From Nematostella vectensis (Eukaryota > Cnidaria > Anthozoa > Actiniaria > Edwardsiidae): a DNA stretch of 64,000 nucleotides. The translations under genes and the position numbers were made by a program. Positions 37,757 to 50,500 of this stretch are shown here, piece by piece; the first letter of the stretch is position 1, and each line of letters opens with the position of its first letter. The DNA lies in NCBI RefSeq assembly GCF_932526225.1, contig NC_064045.1, positions 496,001 to 560,000 of the forward strand, written 5' to 3'. The notes under the pieces are model-generated. The model made no database searches, was not told where the DNA came from, and saw nothing but the letters and a program-made list of their open reading frames with translations.

Positions 37757-40700
37757 AGATTAGAAGAATTCTGGGCTCTTGTCAAAGTCGTATTCGTTTT
37801 TTATTTTTCGGTGTATTGAATAGTCCACATAGTGTTCTTTGTTGAAGGGAAGTCTCAAAACTTCTGGGTTGGACCGCATATGGTACTTCTAAGAGCCTTT
37901 CGAGAGAACAAGCCTTATCTAGATTTTTTTTGGTCCGTCCTGTCACGCCGAGGGCATGCACAAACACGTGTGGGCCTCACCCCCCATCACTTTTGTAATG
38001 GTCCCTCTTCCTTATCACAAGTCTGCTACTCATAACATTATGTGGTGTCATGGAGTAATGTACTCTTACATGAGAGAGAAAGCGTCTTTTGTTTTAATTT
38101 TATATTAAAACCTGAGTCAACAGGTGTAAAGTGTATTAACACTAGCTTTACACCTGTAAAATATCAGCAACTATCTGTGCTAGAAGTGGCTGGCGTAAAG
38201 ACAGCTTGGCTTGCTTGAATCTCTGCCTTGTATTTGGATAGAACTAGTTCTTTGATCTCGAACGGGTAAAGGGGCCCATGCAGGTTATTTGTTTTTCACG
38301 ATATACACCTTATAATTATAATTGATGTCCATCGCAATCCCTGCTTCCTAAAGTTAGAGCCTAATGCACCACTGGAGTCCAATGGACTCCGAGAAATTTA
38401 AAAATTCATACTGCTAGTTTTGCCGCTTTTAATTTAACATATACCATTGTCTGGTCTTGCAAATAAATAATAAGAGATACTTTATACATTTCAATATATA
38501 CAGAAATACTTTATATATTAATATAATATAAGAGTCTCCAGAGGGACTTTGAAGGCTGTTCCAAAAATGTGCTTATTATACATGTACGACCTACTTTGGG
38601 TTTAGAAGTTTGTGAGAAGTCATTGAATATCTTATTCGGTTTTGATTTATCTGGTGTACTGACTAGTCCTGGTGCAGGTGCCAATGGCCAGATTAGAAGA
38701 GTTCTGGGCTCTTGTCAAAGTCGTATTCGTTTTTTATTTTTCGGTGTATTGAATAGTCCACATGGTGTTCTTTGTTAAAGGGAAGTCTCAAAACTTCTGG
38801 GTTGGACCGCATATGGTACTTCTAAGAGCCTCTCGAGAGAACCAGCCTTATCTAGATTTTTTTGGTCCGTCCTGTCACGCCCAGGGCATGCACAAACACG
38901 TGTGGGCCGCACCCACCATCACTTTTGTAATGGTCCCTCTTCCTTATCACAAGTCTGGTACTCTTAACATTATGTGGTGTCATGGAGTAATGTACTCTTA
39001 CATGAGAGAGAAAGCGTCTTTTGTTTTAATTTTATATTGAAACCTGTGTCAACAGGTGTAAAGTGTATTAACACTAGCTTTACACCTATAAAATATCAAC
39101 AACTATCTGTGATAGAAGTGGCTGGCGTAATGACAGCTTGGCTTGCTTGAATCTGCCTTGTATTTGGCTAGAACTAGTTCTTTGATCTCGAACGGGTAAA
39201 GGGGCCCATGCAGGTTATTTTTTTTCACGATATACACCTTATAATTATAATTGATGTCCATCGCAATCCCTGCTTCCTAAAGTTAGAGCCTAGTGCACCA
39301 CTGGAGTCCAATGGACTCCGAGAAATTTAAAAATGCATACTGCTAGTTTTGCCGCTGTTAATTTATCATATACCATTGTCTGGTCTCGCAAATAAATAAT
39401 AAGAGATACATTATATATTTCAATATATACAGAAATACTTTATATATTAATATAATATAAGAGTCTCCAGAGGGACTTTGAAGGCTGTTCCAAAACTGTG
39501 CTTATTATACATGTACGACCTACTTTGGGTTTAGAAGTATGTGAGAATTCATTGAATATCTTATTCGGTTTTGATTCTCTGGTTACTGACAAGTCCTGGT
39601 GCAGGTGCCAATGGCCAGATTAGAAGAATTCTGGGCTCTTGTCAAAGTCGTATTCGTTTTTTATTTTTCGGTGTATTGAATAGTCCACATAGTGTTCTTT
39701 GTTGAAGGGAAGTCTCAAAACTTCTGGGTTGGACCGCATATGGTACTTCTAAGAGCCTTTCGAGAGAACAAGCCTTATCTAGATTTTTTTTGGTCCGTCC
39801 TGTCACGCCGAGGGCATGCACAAACACGTGTGGGCCTCACCCCCCATCACTTTTGTAATGGTCCCTCTTCCTTATCACAAGTCTGCTACTCATAACATTA
39901 TGTGGTGTCATGGAGTAATGTACTCTTACATGAGAGAGAAAGCGTCTTTTGTTTTAATTTTATATTAAAACCTGAGTCAACAGGTGTAAAGTGTATTAAC
40001 ACTAGCTTTACACCTGTAAAATATCAGCAACTATCTGTGCTAGAAGTGGCTGGCGTAAAGACAGCTTGGCTTGCTTGAATCTCTGCCTTGTATTTGGATA
40101 GAACTAGTTCTTTGATCTCGAACGGGTAAAGGGGCCCATGCAGGTTATTTGTTTTTCACGATATACACCTTATAATTATAATTGATGTCCATCGCAATCC
40201 CTGCTTCCTAAAGTTAGAGCCTAATGCACCACTGGAGTCCAATGGACTCCGAGAAATTTAAAAATTCATACTGCTAGTTTTGCCGCTTTTAATTTAACAT
40301 ATACCATTGTCTGGTCTTGCAAATAAATAATAAGAGATACTTTATACATTTCAATATATACAGAAATACTTTATATATTAATATAATATAAGAGTCTCCA
40401 GAGGGACTTTGAAGGCTGTTCCAAAAATGTGCTTATTATACATGTACGACCTACTTTGGGTTTAGAAGTTTGTGAGAAGTCATTGAATATCTTATTCGGT
40501 TTTGATTTATCTGGTGTACTGACTAGTCCTGGTGCAGGTGCCAATGGCCAGATTAGAAGAGTTCTGGGCTCTTGTCAAAGTCGTATTCGTTTTTTATTTT
40601 TCGGTGTATTGAATAGTCCACATGGTGTTCTTTGTTAAAGGGAAGTCTCAAAACTTCTGGGTTGGACCGCATATGGTACTTCTAAGAGCCTCTCGAGAGA

Positions 40701-41468
40701 ACCAGCCTTATCTAGATTTTTTTGGTCCGTCCTGTCACGCCCAGGGCATGCACAAACACGTGTGGGCCGCACCCACCATCACTTTTGTAATGGTCCCTCT
40801 TCCTTATCACAAGTCTGGTACTCTTAACATTATGTGGTGTCATGGAGTAATGTACTCTTACATGAGAGAGAAAGCGTCTTTTGTTTTAATTTTATATTGA
40901 AACCTGTGTCAACAGGTGTAAAGTGTATTAACACTAGCTTTACACCTATAAAATATCAACAACTATCTGTGATAGAAGTGGCTGGCGTAATGACAGCTTG
41001 GCTTGCTTGAATCTGCCTTGTATTTGGCTAGAACTAGTTCTTTGATCTCGAACGGGTAAAGGGGCCCATGCAGGTTATTTTTTTTCACGATATACACCTT
41101 ATAATTATAATTGATGTCCATCGCAATCCCTGCTTCCTAAAGTTAGAGCCTAGTGCACCACTGGAGTCCAATGGACTCCGAGAAATTTAAAAATGCATAC
41201 TGCTAGTTTTGCCGCTGTTAATTTATCATATACCATTGTCTGGTCTCGCAAATAAATAATAAGAGATACATTATATATTTCAATATATACAGAAATACTT
41301 TATATATTAATATAATATAAGAGTCTCCAGAGGGACTTTGAAGGCTGTTCCAAAACTGTGCTTATTATACATGTACGACCTACTTTGGGTTTAGAAGTAT
41401 GTGAGAATTCATTGAATATCTTATTCGGTTTTGATTCTCTGGTTACTGACAAGTCCTGGTGCAGGTGC
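37757..41468 (+). repeat. Perfect dimer duplication (I-D twice), period 1,860 bp
   Basis: Line-by-line comparison of 37,757-39,608 with 39,617-41,468 shows no difference over 1,852 bp. Both copies share rare states: CACGCCGAGGG, TATTAAAACCTGAG, GTTATTTGTTTTTCACG, CCTAATGCACC, CCGCTTTTAATTTAAC and AAGTATGTGAGAATTC. The copies diverge at 39,609/41,469 (GCC versus GCT) on the right and at 37,756 (A versus C) on the left. This is the youngest event visible in the window. Confidence 0.9.
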
Positions 41469-44400
41469 TAATGGCCAGATTAGAAGAGTTCTGGGCTCTT
41501 GTCAAAGTCGTATTCGTTTTTTTTTTCGGTGTTTTGAATAGTCCACATGGTGTTCTTTGTTGAAGGGAAGTCTCAAAACTTCTGGGTTGGACCGCATGTG
41601 GTACTTCTAAGAGCCTCTCGAGAGAACAAGCCTTATCTAGATTTTTTTGGTCCGTCCTGTCACGCCCAGGGCATGCACAAACACGTGTGGGCACCGACCC
41701 CTATCACTTTTGTAATGGTCCTTCTTCCCTATCACAAGTCTGCTACTCATAACATTATGTGGTGTCATAGAGTAATGTACTCTAACATGAGAGAGAAAGC
41801 GTCTTTTGTTTTCATTTTATATTGAAACCTGTGTCAACAGGTGTAAAGTGTATTAACACTAGCTTTACACCTGTAAAATATCAGCAACTATCTGTGATAG
41901 AAGTGGCTGGCGTAATGACAGCTTGGCTTGCTTGAATCTCTGCCTTGTATTTGGCTAGAACTAGTTCTTTGATCTCGAACGGGTAAAGGGGCCCATGCAG
42001 GTTATTTTTTTTCACAATATACACCTTATAATTATAATTGATGTCCATCGCAATCCCTGCTTCCTAAAGTTAGAGCCTAGTGCACCACTGGAGTCCAATG
42101 GACTCCGTGAAATTTAAAAATGCATACCGCTAGTTTTGCCGCTGTTAATTTATCATATACCATTGTCTGGTCTCGCAAATAAATAATAAGAGATACATTA
42201 TATATTTCAATATATACAGAAATACTTTATATGTTAATATAATATAAGAGTCTCCAGAGGGACTTTGAAGGCTGTTCCAAAACTGTGCTTATTATACATG
42301 TACGACCTACTTTGGGTTTAGAAGTTTGTGAGAAGTCATTGAATATCTTATTCGGTTTTGATTCTCTGGTTACTGACAAGTCCTGGTGCAGGTGCCAATG
42401 GCCAGATTAGAAGAATTCTGGGCTCTTGTCAAAGTCGTATTCGTTTTTTATTTTTCGGTGTATTGAATAGTCCACATAGTGTTCTTTGTTGAAGGGAAGT
42501 CTCAAAACTTCTGGGTTGGACCGCATATGGTCCTTTAAAGAGCCTCTCGAGAGAACAAGCCTTATCTAGATTTTTTTGGTCCGTCCTGTCACGCCCAGGG
42601 CATGCACAAACACGTGAGGGCACCAACCCCCATCACTTTTGTAATGGTCCTTCTTCCTTATCACAAGTCTGCTACTCATAACATTATGTGGTGTCATGGA
42701 GTAATGTACTCTTACATGAGAGAGAAAGCGTCTTTTGTTTTAATTTTATATTGAAACCTGAGTCAACAGGTGTAAAGTGTATTAACACTAGCTTTACACC
42801 TGTAAAATATCAGCAACTATCTGTGATAGAAGTGGCTGGCGTAAAGACAGCTTGGCTTGCTTGAATCTCTGCCTTGTATTTGGCTAGAACTAGTTCTTTG
42901 ATCTCGAACGGGTAAAGGGGCCCATGCAGGTTATTTTTTTTCACGATATACACCTTATAATTATAATTGATGTCCATCGCAATCCCTGCTTCCTAAAGTT
43001 AGAGCCTAGTGCACCACTGGAGTCCAATGGACTCCGAGAAATTTAAAAATGCATACTGCTAGTTTTGCCGCTGTTAATTTATCATATACCATTGTCTGGT
43101 CTCGCAAATAAATAATAAGAGATACATTATATATTTCAATATATACAGAAATACTTTATATATTAATATAATATAAGAGTCTCCAGAGGGACTTTGAAGG
43201 CTGTTCCAAAACTGTGCTTATTATACATGTACGACCTACTTTGGGTTTAGAAGTTTGTGAGAAGTCATTGAATATCTTATTCGGTTTTGATTCTCTGGTT
43301 ACTGACAAGTCCTGGTGCAGGTGCTAATGGCCAGATTAGAAGAGTTTTTGGCTCTTGTCAAAGTAGTATTCGTTTTTTTTTCGGTGTTTTGAATAGTCCA
43401 CATGGTGTTCTTTGTTGAAGGGAAGTCTCAAAACTTCTGGGTTGGACCGCATGTGGTACTTCTAAGAGCCTCTCGAGAGAACAAGCCTTATCTAGATTTT
43501 TTTGATCCGTCCTGTCACGCCCAGGGCATGCACAAACACGTGTGGGCCGCACCCACCATCACTTTTGTAATGGTCCCTCTTCCTTATCACAAGTCTGGTA
43601 CTCTTAACATTATGTGGTGTCATGGAGTAATGTACTCTTACATGAGAGAGAAAGCGTCTTTTGTTTTAATTTTATATTGAAACCTGTGTCAACAGGTGTA
43701 AAGTGTATTAACACTAGCTTTACACCTATAAAATATCAACAACTATCTGTGATAGAAGTGGCTGGCGTAATGACAGCTTGGCTTGCTTGAATCTGCCTTG
43801 TATTTGGCTAGAACTAGTTCTTTGATCTCGAACGGGTAAAGGGGCCCATGCAGGTTATTTTTTTTCACGATATACACCTTATAATTATAATTGATGTCCA
43901 TCGCAATCCCTGCTTCCTAAAGTTAGAGCCTAGTGCACCACTGGAGTCCAATGGACTCCGAGAAATTTAAAAATGCATACTGCTAGTTTTGCCGCTGCTA
44001 ATTTATCATATACCATTGTCTGGTCTCGCAAATAAATAATAAGAGATACATTATATATTTCAATATATACAGAAATACTTTATATATTAATATAATATAA
44101 GAGTCTCCAGAGGGACTTTGAAGGCTGTTCCAAAACTGTGCTTATTATACATGTACGACCTACTTTGGGTTTCGAAGTTTGTGAGAAGTCATTGAATATC
44201 TTATTCGGTTTTGATTCTCTGGTTACTGACAAGTCCTGGTGCAGGTGCTAATGGCCAGATTAGAAGAGTTCTGGGCTCTTCTCAAAGTCGTATTCGTTTT
44301 TTATTTTTCGGTGTATTGAATAGTCCACATAGTGTTCTTTGTTGAAGGGAAGTCTCAAAACTTTTGGGTTGGACCGCATATGGTACTTCTAAGAGCCTCT

Positions 44401-47400
44401 CGAGAGAACAAGCCTTATCTAGATTTTTTTGGTCCGTCCTGTCACGCCCAGGGCATGCACAAACACGTGAGGGCACCAGCCCCCATCACTTTTGTAATGG
44501 TCCTTCTTCCTTATCACAAGTCTGCTACTCATAACATTATGTGGTGTCATGGAGTAATGTACTCTTACATGAGAGAGAAAGCGTCTTTTGTTTTAATTTT
44601 ATATTAAAACCTGAGTCAACAGGTGTAAAGTGTATTAACACTAGCTTTACACCTGTAAAATATCAGCAACTATCTGTGCTAGAAGTGGCTGGCGTAAAGA
44701 CAGCTTGGCTTGCTTGAATCTCTGCCTTGTATTTGGATAGAACTAGTTCTTTGATCTCGAACGGGTAAAGGGGCCCATGCAGGTTATTTGTTTTTCACGA
44801 TATACACCTTATAATTATAATTGATGTACATCGCAATCCCTGCTTCCTAAAGTTAGAGCCTAATGCACCACTGGAGTCCAATGGACTCCGAGAAATTTAA
44901 AAATTCATACTGCTAGTTTTGCCGCTTTTAATTTAACATATACCATTGTCTGGTCTTGCAAATAAATAATAAGAGATACTTTATACATTTCAATATATAC
45001 AGAAATACTTTATATATTAATATAATATAAGAGTCTCCAGAGGGACTTTGAAGGCTGTTCCAAAAATGTGCTTATTATACATGTACGACCTACTTTGGGT
45101 TTAGAAGTTTGTGAGAAGTCATTGAATATCTTATTCGGTTTTGATTTATCTGGTGTACTGACTAGTCCTGGTGCAGGTGCCAACGGCCAGATTAGAAGAG
45201 TTCTGGGCTCTTGTCAAAGTCGTATTCGTTTTTTATTTTTCGGTGTATTGAATAGTCCACATGGTGTTCTTTGTTAAAGGGAAGTCTCAAAACTTCTGGG
45301 TTGGACCGCATATGGTACTTCTAAGAGCCTCTCGAGAGAACCAGCCTTATCTAGATTTTTTTGGTCCGTCCTGTCACGCCCAGGGCATGCACAAACACGT
45401 GTGGGCCGCACCCACCATCACTTTTGTAATGGTCCCTCTTCCTTATCACAAGTCTGGTACTCTTAACATTATGTGGTGTCATGGAGTAATGTACTCTTAC
45501 ATGAGAGAGAAAGCGTCTTTTGTTTTAATTTTATATTGAAACCTGTGTCAACAGGTGTAAAGTGTATTAACACTAGCTTTACACCTATAAAATATCAACA
45601 ACTATCTGTGATAGAAGTGGCTGGCGTAATGACAGCTTGGCTTGCTTGAATCTGCCTTGTATTTGGCTAGAACTAGTTCTTTGATCTCGAACGGGTAAAG
45701 GGGCCCATGCAGGTTATTTTTTTTCACGATATACACCTTATAATTATAATTGATGTCCATCGCAATCCCTGCTTCCTAAAGTTAGAGCCTAGTGCACCAC
45801 TGGAGTCCAATGGACTCCGAGAAATTTAAAAATGCATACTGCTAGTTTTGCCGCTGTTAATTTATCATATACCATTGTCTGGTCTCGCAAATAAATAATA
45901 AGAGATACATTATATATTTCAATATATACAGAAATACTTTATATATTAATATAATATAAGAGTCTCCAGAGGGACTTTGAAGGCTGTTCCAAAACTGTGC
46001 TTATTATACATGTACGACCTACTTTGGGTTTAGAAGTATGTGAGAAGTCATTGAATATCTTATTCGGTTTTGATTCTCTGGTTACTGACAAGTCCTGGTG
46101 CAGGTGCTAATGGCCAGATTAGAAGAGTTCTGGGCTCTTGTCAAAGTCGTATTCGTTTTTTTTTTCGGTGTTTTGAATAGTCCACATGGTGTTCTTTGTT
46201 GAAGGGAAGTCTCAAAACTTCTGGGTTGGACCGCATGTGGTACTTCTAAGAGCCTCTCGAGAGAACAAGCCTTATCTAGATTTTTTTGGTCCGTCCTGTC
46301 ACGCCCAGGGCATGCACAAACACGTGTGGGCACCGACCCCTATCACTTTTGTAATGGTCCTTCTTCCCTATCACAAGTCTGCTACTCATAACATTATGTG
46401 GTGTCATAGAGTAATGTACTCTAACATGAGAGAGAAAGCGTCTTTTGTTTTCATTTTATATTGAAACCTGTGTCAACAGGTGTAAAGTGTATTAACACTA
46501 GCTTTACACCTGTAAAATATCAGCAACTATCTGTGATAGAAGTGGCTGGCGTAATGACAGCTTGGCTTGCTTGAATCTCTGCCTTGTATTTGGCTAGAAC
46601 TAGTTCTTTGATCTCGAACGGGTAAAGGGGCCCATGCAGGTTATTTTTTTTCACGATTTACACCTTATAATTATAATTGATGTCCATCGCAATCCCTGCT
46701 TCCTAAAGTTAGAGCCTAGTGCACCACTGGAGTCCAATGGACTCCGTGAAATTTAAAAATGCATACCGCTAGTTTTGCCGCTGTTAATTTATCATATACC
46801 ATTGTCTGGTCCCGCAAATAAATAATAAGAGATACATTATATATTTCAATATATACAGAAATACTTTATATGTTAATATAATGTAAGAGTCTCCAGAGGG
46901 ACTTTGAAGGCTGTTCCAAAACTGTGCTTATTATACATGTACGACCTACTTTGGGTTTAGAAGTTTGTGAGAAGTCATTGAATATCTTATTCGGTTTTGA
47001 TTCTCTGGTTACTGACAAGTCCTGGTGCAGGTGCCAATGGCCAGATTAGAAGAATTCTGGGCTCTTGTCAAAGTCGTATTCGTTTTTTATTTTTCGGTGT
47101 ATTGAATAGTCCACATAGTGTTCTTTGTTGAAGGGAAGTCTCAAAACTTCTGGGTTGGACCGCATATGGTCCTTTAAAGAGCCTCTCGAGAGAACAAGCC
47201 TTATCTAGATTTTTTTGGTCCGTCCTGTCACGCCCAGGGCATGCACAAACACGTGAGGGCACCAACCCCCATCACTTTTGTAATGGTCCTTCTTCCTTAT
47301 CACAAGTCTGCTACTCATAACATTATGTGGTGTCATGGAGTAATGTACTCTTACATGAGAGAGAAAGCGTCTTTTGTTTTAATTTTATATTGAAACCTGA

Positions 47401-47520
47401 GTCAACAGGTGTAAAGTGTATTAACACTAGCTTTACACCTGTAAAATATCAGCAACTATCTGTGATAGAAGTGGCTGGCGTAAAGACAGCTTGGCTTGCT
47501 TGAATCTCTGCCTTGTATTT
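39950..47520 (+). repeat. Copied block D-E-J, lag 4,639 bp
   Basis: About 39,950-42,880 matches about 44,590-47,520. D (40,625 and 45,264), E (41,550 and 46,189) and J (42,479 and 47,118) all differ by 4,639 bp. Shared states include CACCGACCCC, GTCATAGAGTAATG and TGGTCCTTTAAAGAG. The third copy of D-E-J (50,840, 51,765, 52,694) belongs to the adjacent 6-mer duplication. Confidence 0.85.
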
Positions 47521-50500
47521 GGATAGAACTAGTTCTTTGATCTCGAACGGGTAAAGGGGCCCATGCAGGTTATTTTTTTTCAAGATATACACCTTATAAT
47601 TATAATTGATGTCCATCGCAATCCCTGCTTCCTAAAGTTAGAGCCTAGTGCACCACTCGAGTCCAATGGACTCCGAGAAATTTAAAAATTCATACTGCTA
47701 GTTTTGCCGCTGTTAATTTAACATATACCATTGTCTGGTCTTGCAAATAAATAATAAGAGATACTTTATACATTTCAATATATACAGAAATACTTTATAT
47801 ATTAATATAATATAAGAGTCTCCTGAGTGACTTTGAAGGCTGTTTCAAAAATGTGCTTATTATACATGTACGACCTACTTTGGGTTTAGAAGTTTGTGAG
47901 AAGTCATTGAATATCTTATTCGGTTTTGATTTATCTGGTGTACTGACAAGTCCTGGTGCAGGTGCCAATGGCCAGATTAGAAGAGTTCTGGGCTCTTGTT
48001 AAAGTCGTATTCGTTTTTTTTTTTTTCGGTGTATTGAATAGTCCACATGGTGTTCTTTGTTAAAGGGAAGTCTCAAAACTTCTGGTTTGGACCGCATATG
48101 GTACTTCTAAGAGCCTCTCGAGAGAACCAGCCTTATCTAGATTTTTTTGGTCCGTCCTGTCACGCCCAGGGCATGCACAAACACGTGTGGGCCTCACCCC
48201 CCATCACTTTTGTAATGGTCCCTCCTCCTTATCACAAGTCTGCTACTCATAACATTATGTGGTGTCATGGAGTAATGCACTCTTACATGAGAGAGAAAGC
48301 GTCTTTTGTTTTAATTTTATATGGAAACCTGAGTCAACAGGTGTAAAGTGTATTAACACTAGCTTTACACCTGTAAAATATCAGCAACTATCTGTGATAG
48401 AAGTGGCTGGAGTAAAGACAGCTTGGCTTGCTTGAATCTCTGCCTTGTATTTGGATAGAACTAGTTCTTCGATCTCGAACGGGTAAAGGGGCCCATGCAG
48501 GTTATTTTTTTTTCACGATATACACCTTATAATTATAATTGATGTCCATCGCAATCCCTGCTTCCTAAAGTTAGAGCCTAGTAGACCACTGGAGTCCAAT
48601 GGACTCCGAGAAATTTAAAAATTCATACTGCTAGTTTTGCCGCTGTTAATTTAACATATACCATTGTCTGGTCTTGCAAATAAATAATAAGAGATTCTTT
48701 ATACATTTCAATATATACAGAAATACTTTGTATATTAATATAATATAAGAGTCTCTAGAGGGACTTTGAAGGCTGTTCCAAAAATGTGCTTATAATACAT
48801 GTACGACCTACTTTGGGTTTAGAAGTTTGTGAGAAGTCATTGAATATCTTATTCGGTTTTGATTCTCTGGTGTACTGACTAGTCCTGGTGCAGGTGCCAA
48901 TGGCCAGATTAGAAGAGTTCTGGGCTCTTGTCAAAGTCGTATTAGTTTTTTATTTTTCGGTGTATTGAATAGTCCACATGGTGTTCTTTGTTGAAGGGAA
49001 GTCTCAAAACTTCTGGGTTGGACCGCATATGGTACTTCTAAGAGCGTCTTGAGAGAACCAGCCTTATCTAGATTTTTTTGGTCCGTCCTGTCACGCCCAG
49101 GGCATGCACAAACACGTGTGGGCCTCACCCCCCATCACTTTTGTAATGGTCCCTCTTCCTTATCACAAGTCTGGTACTCTTAACATTATGTGGTGTCATG
49201 GAGTAATGTACTCTTACATGAGAGAGAAAGCGTCTTTTGTTTTAATTTTATATTGAAACCTGAGTCAACAGGTGTAAAGTGTATTAACACTAGCTTTACA
49301 CCTGTAAAATATCAGCAACTATCTGTGATAGAAGTGGCTGGCGTAAAGACAGCTTGGCTTGCTTGAATCTCTGCCTTGTATTTGGATAGAACTAGTTCTT
49401 TGATCTCGAACGGGTAAAGGGGCCCATGCAGGTTATTTTTTTTCACGCTATACACCTTATAATTATAATTGATGTCCATCGCAATCCCTGCTTCCTAAAG
49501 TTAGAGCCTAGTGCACCACTGGAGTCCAATGGACTCCGGGAAATTTAAAAATTCATACTGCTAGTTTTGCCGCTGTTTATTTAACATATACCATTGTCTG
49601 GTCTTGCAAATAAATAATAAGAGATACTTTATACATTTCAATATATACAGAAATACTTTATATATTAATATAATATAAGAGTCTCCTGAGGGACTTTGAA
49701 GGCTGTTCCAAAACTGTGCTTATTATACATGTACGACCTACTTTGGGTTTCGAAGTTTGTGAGAAGTCATTGAATATCTTATTCGGTTTTGATTCTCTGG
49801 TTACTGACAAGTCCTGGTGCAGGTGCTAATGGCCAGATTAGAAGAGTTCTGGGCTCTTCTCAAAGTCGTATTCGTTTTTTATTTTTCGGTGTATTGAATA
49901 GTCCACATAGTGTTCTTTGTTGAAGGGAAGTCTCAAAACTTTTGGGTTGGACCGCATATGGTACTTCTAAGAGCCTCTCGAGAGAACAAGCCTTATCTAG
50001 ATTTTTTTGGTCCGTCCTGTCACGCCCAGGGCATGCACAAACACGTGAGGGCACCAGCCCCCATCACTTTTGTAATGGTCCTTCTTCCTTATCACAAGTC
50101 TGCTACTCATAACATTATGTGGTGTCATGGAGTAATGTACTCTTACATGAGAGAGAGCGTCTTTTGTTTTAATTTTATATTAAAACCTGAGTCAACAGGT
50201 GTAAAGTGTATTAACACTAGCTTTACACCTGTAAAATATCAGCAACTATCTGTGCTAGAAGTGGCTGGCGTAAAGACAGCTTGGCTTGCTTGAATCTCTG
50301 CCTTGTATTTGGATAGAACTAGTTCTTTGATCTCGAACGGGTAAAGGGGCCCATGCAGGTTATTTGTTTTTCACGATATACACCTTATAATTATAATTGA
50401 TGTACATCGCAATCCCTGCTTCCTAAAGTTAGAGCCTAATGCACCACTGGAGTCCAATGGACTCCGAGAAATTTAAAAATTCATACTGCTAGTTTTGCCG

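Noticed and set aside
48047-48346. 99-codon version of the plus-strand frame
   Set aside because: It is the usual 92-codon frame extended by a TGA to TGG change (TATATGGAAACC). The same change is in the hexamer copy at 53,624, so it reflects duplication, not selection.
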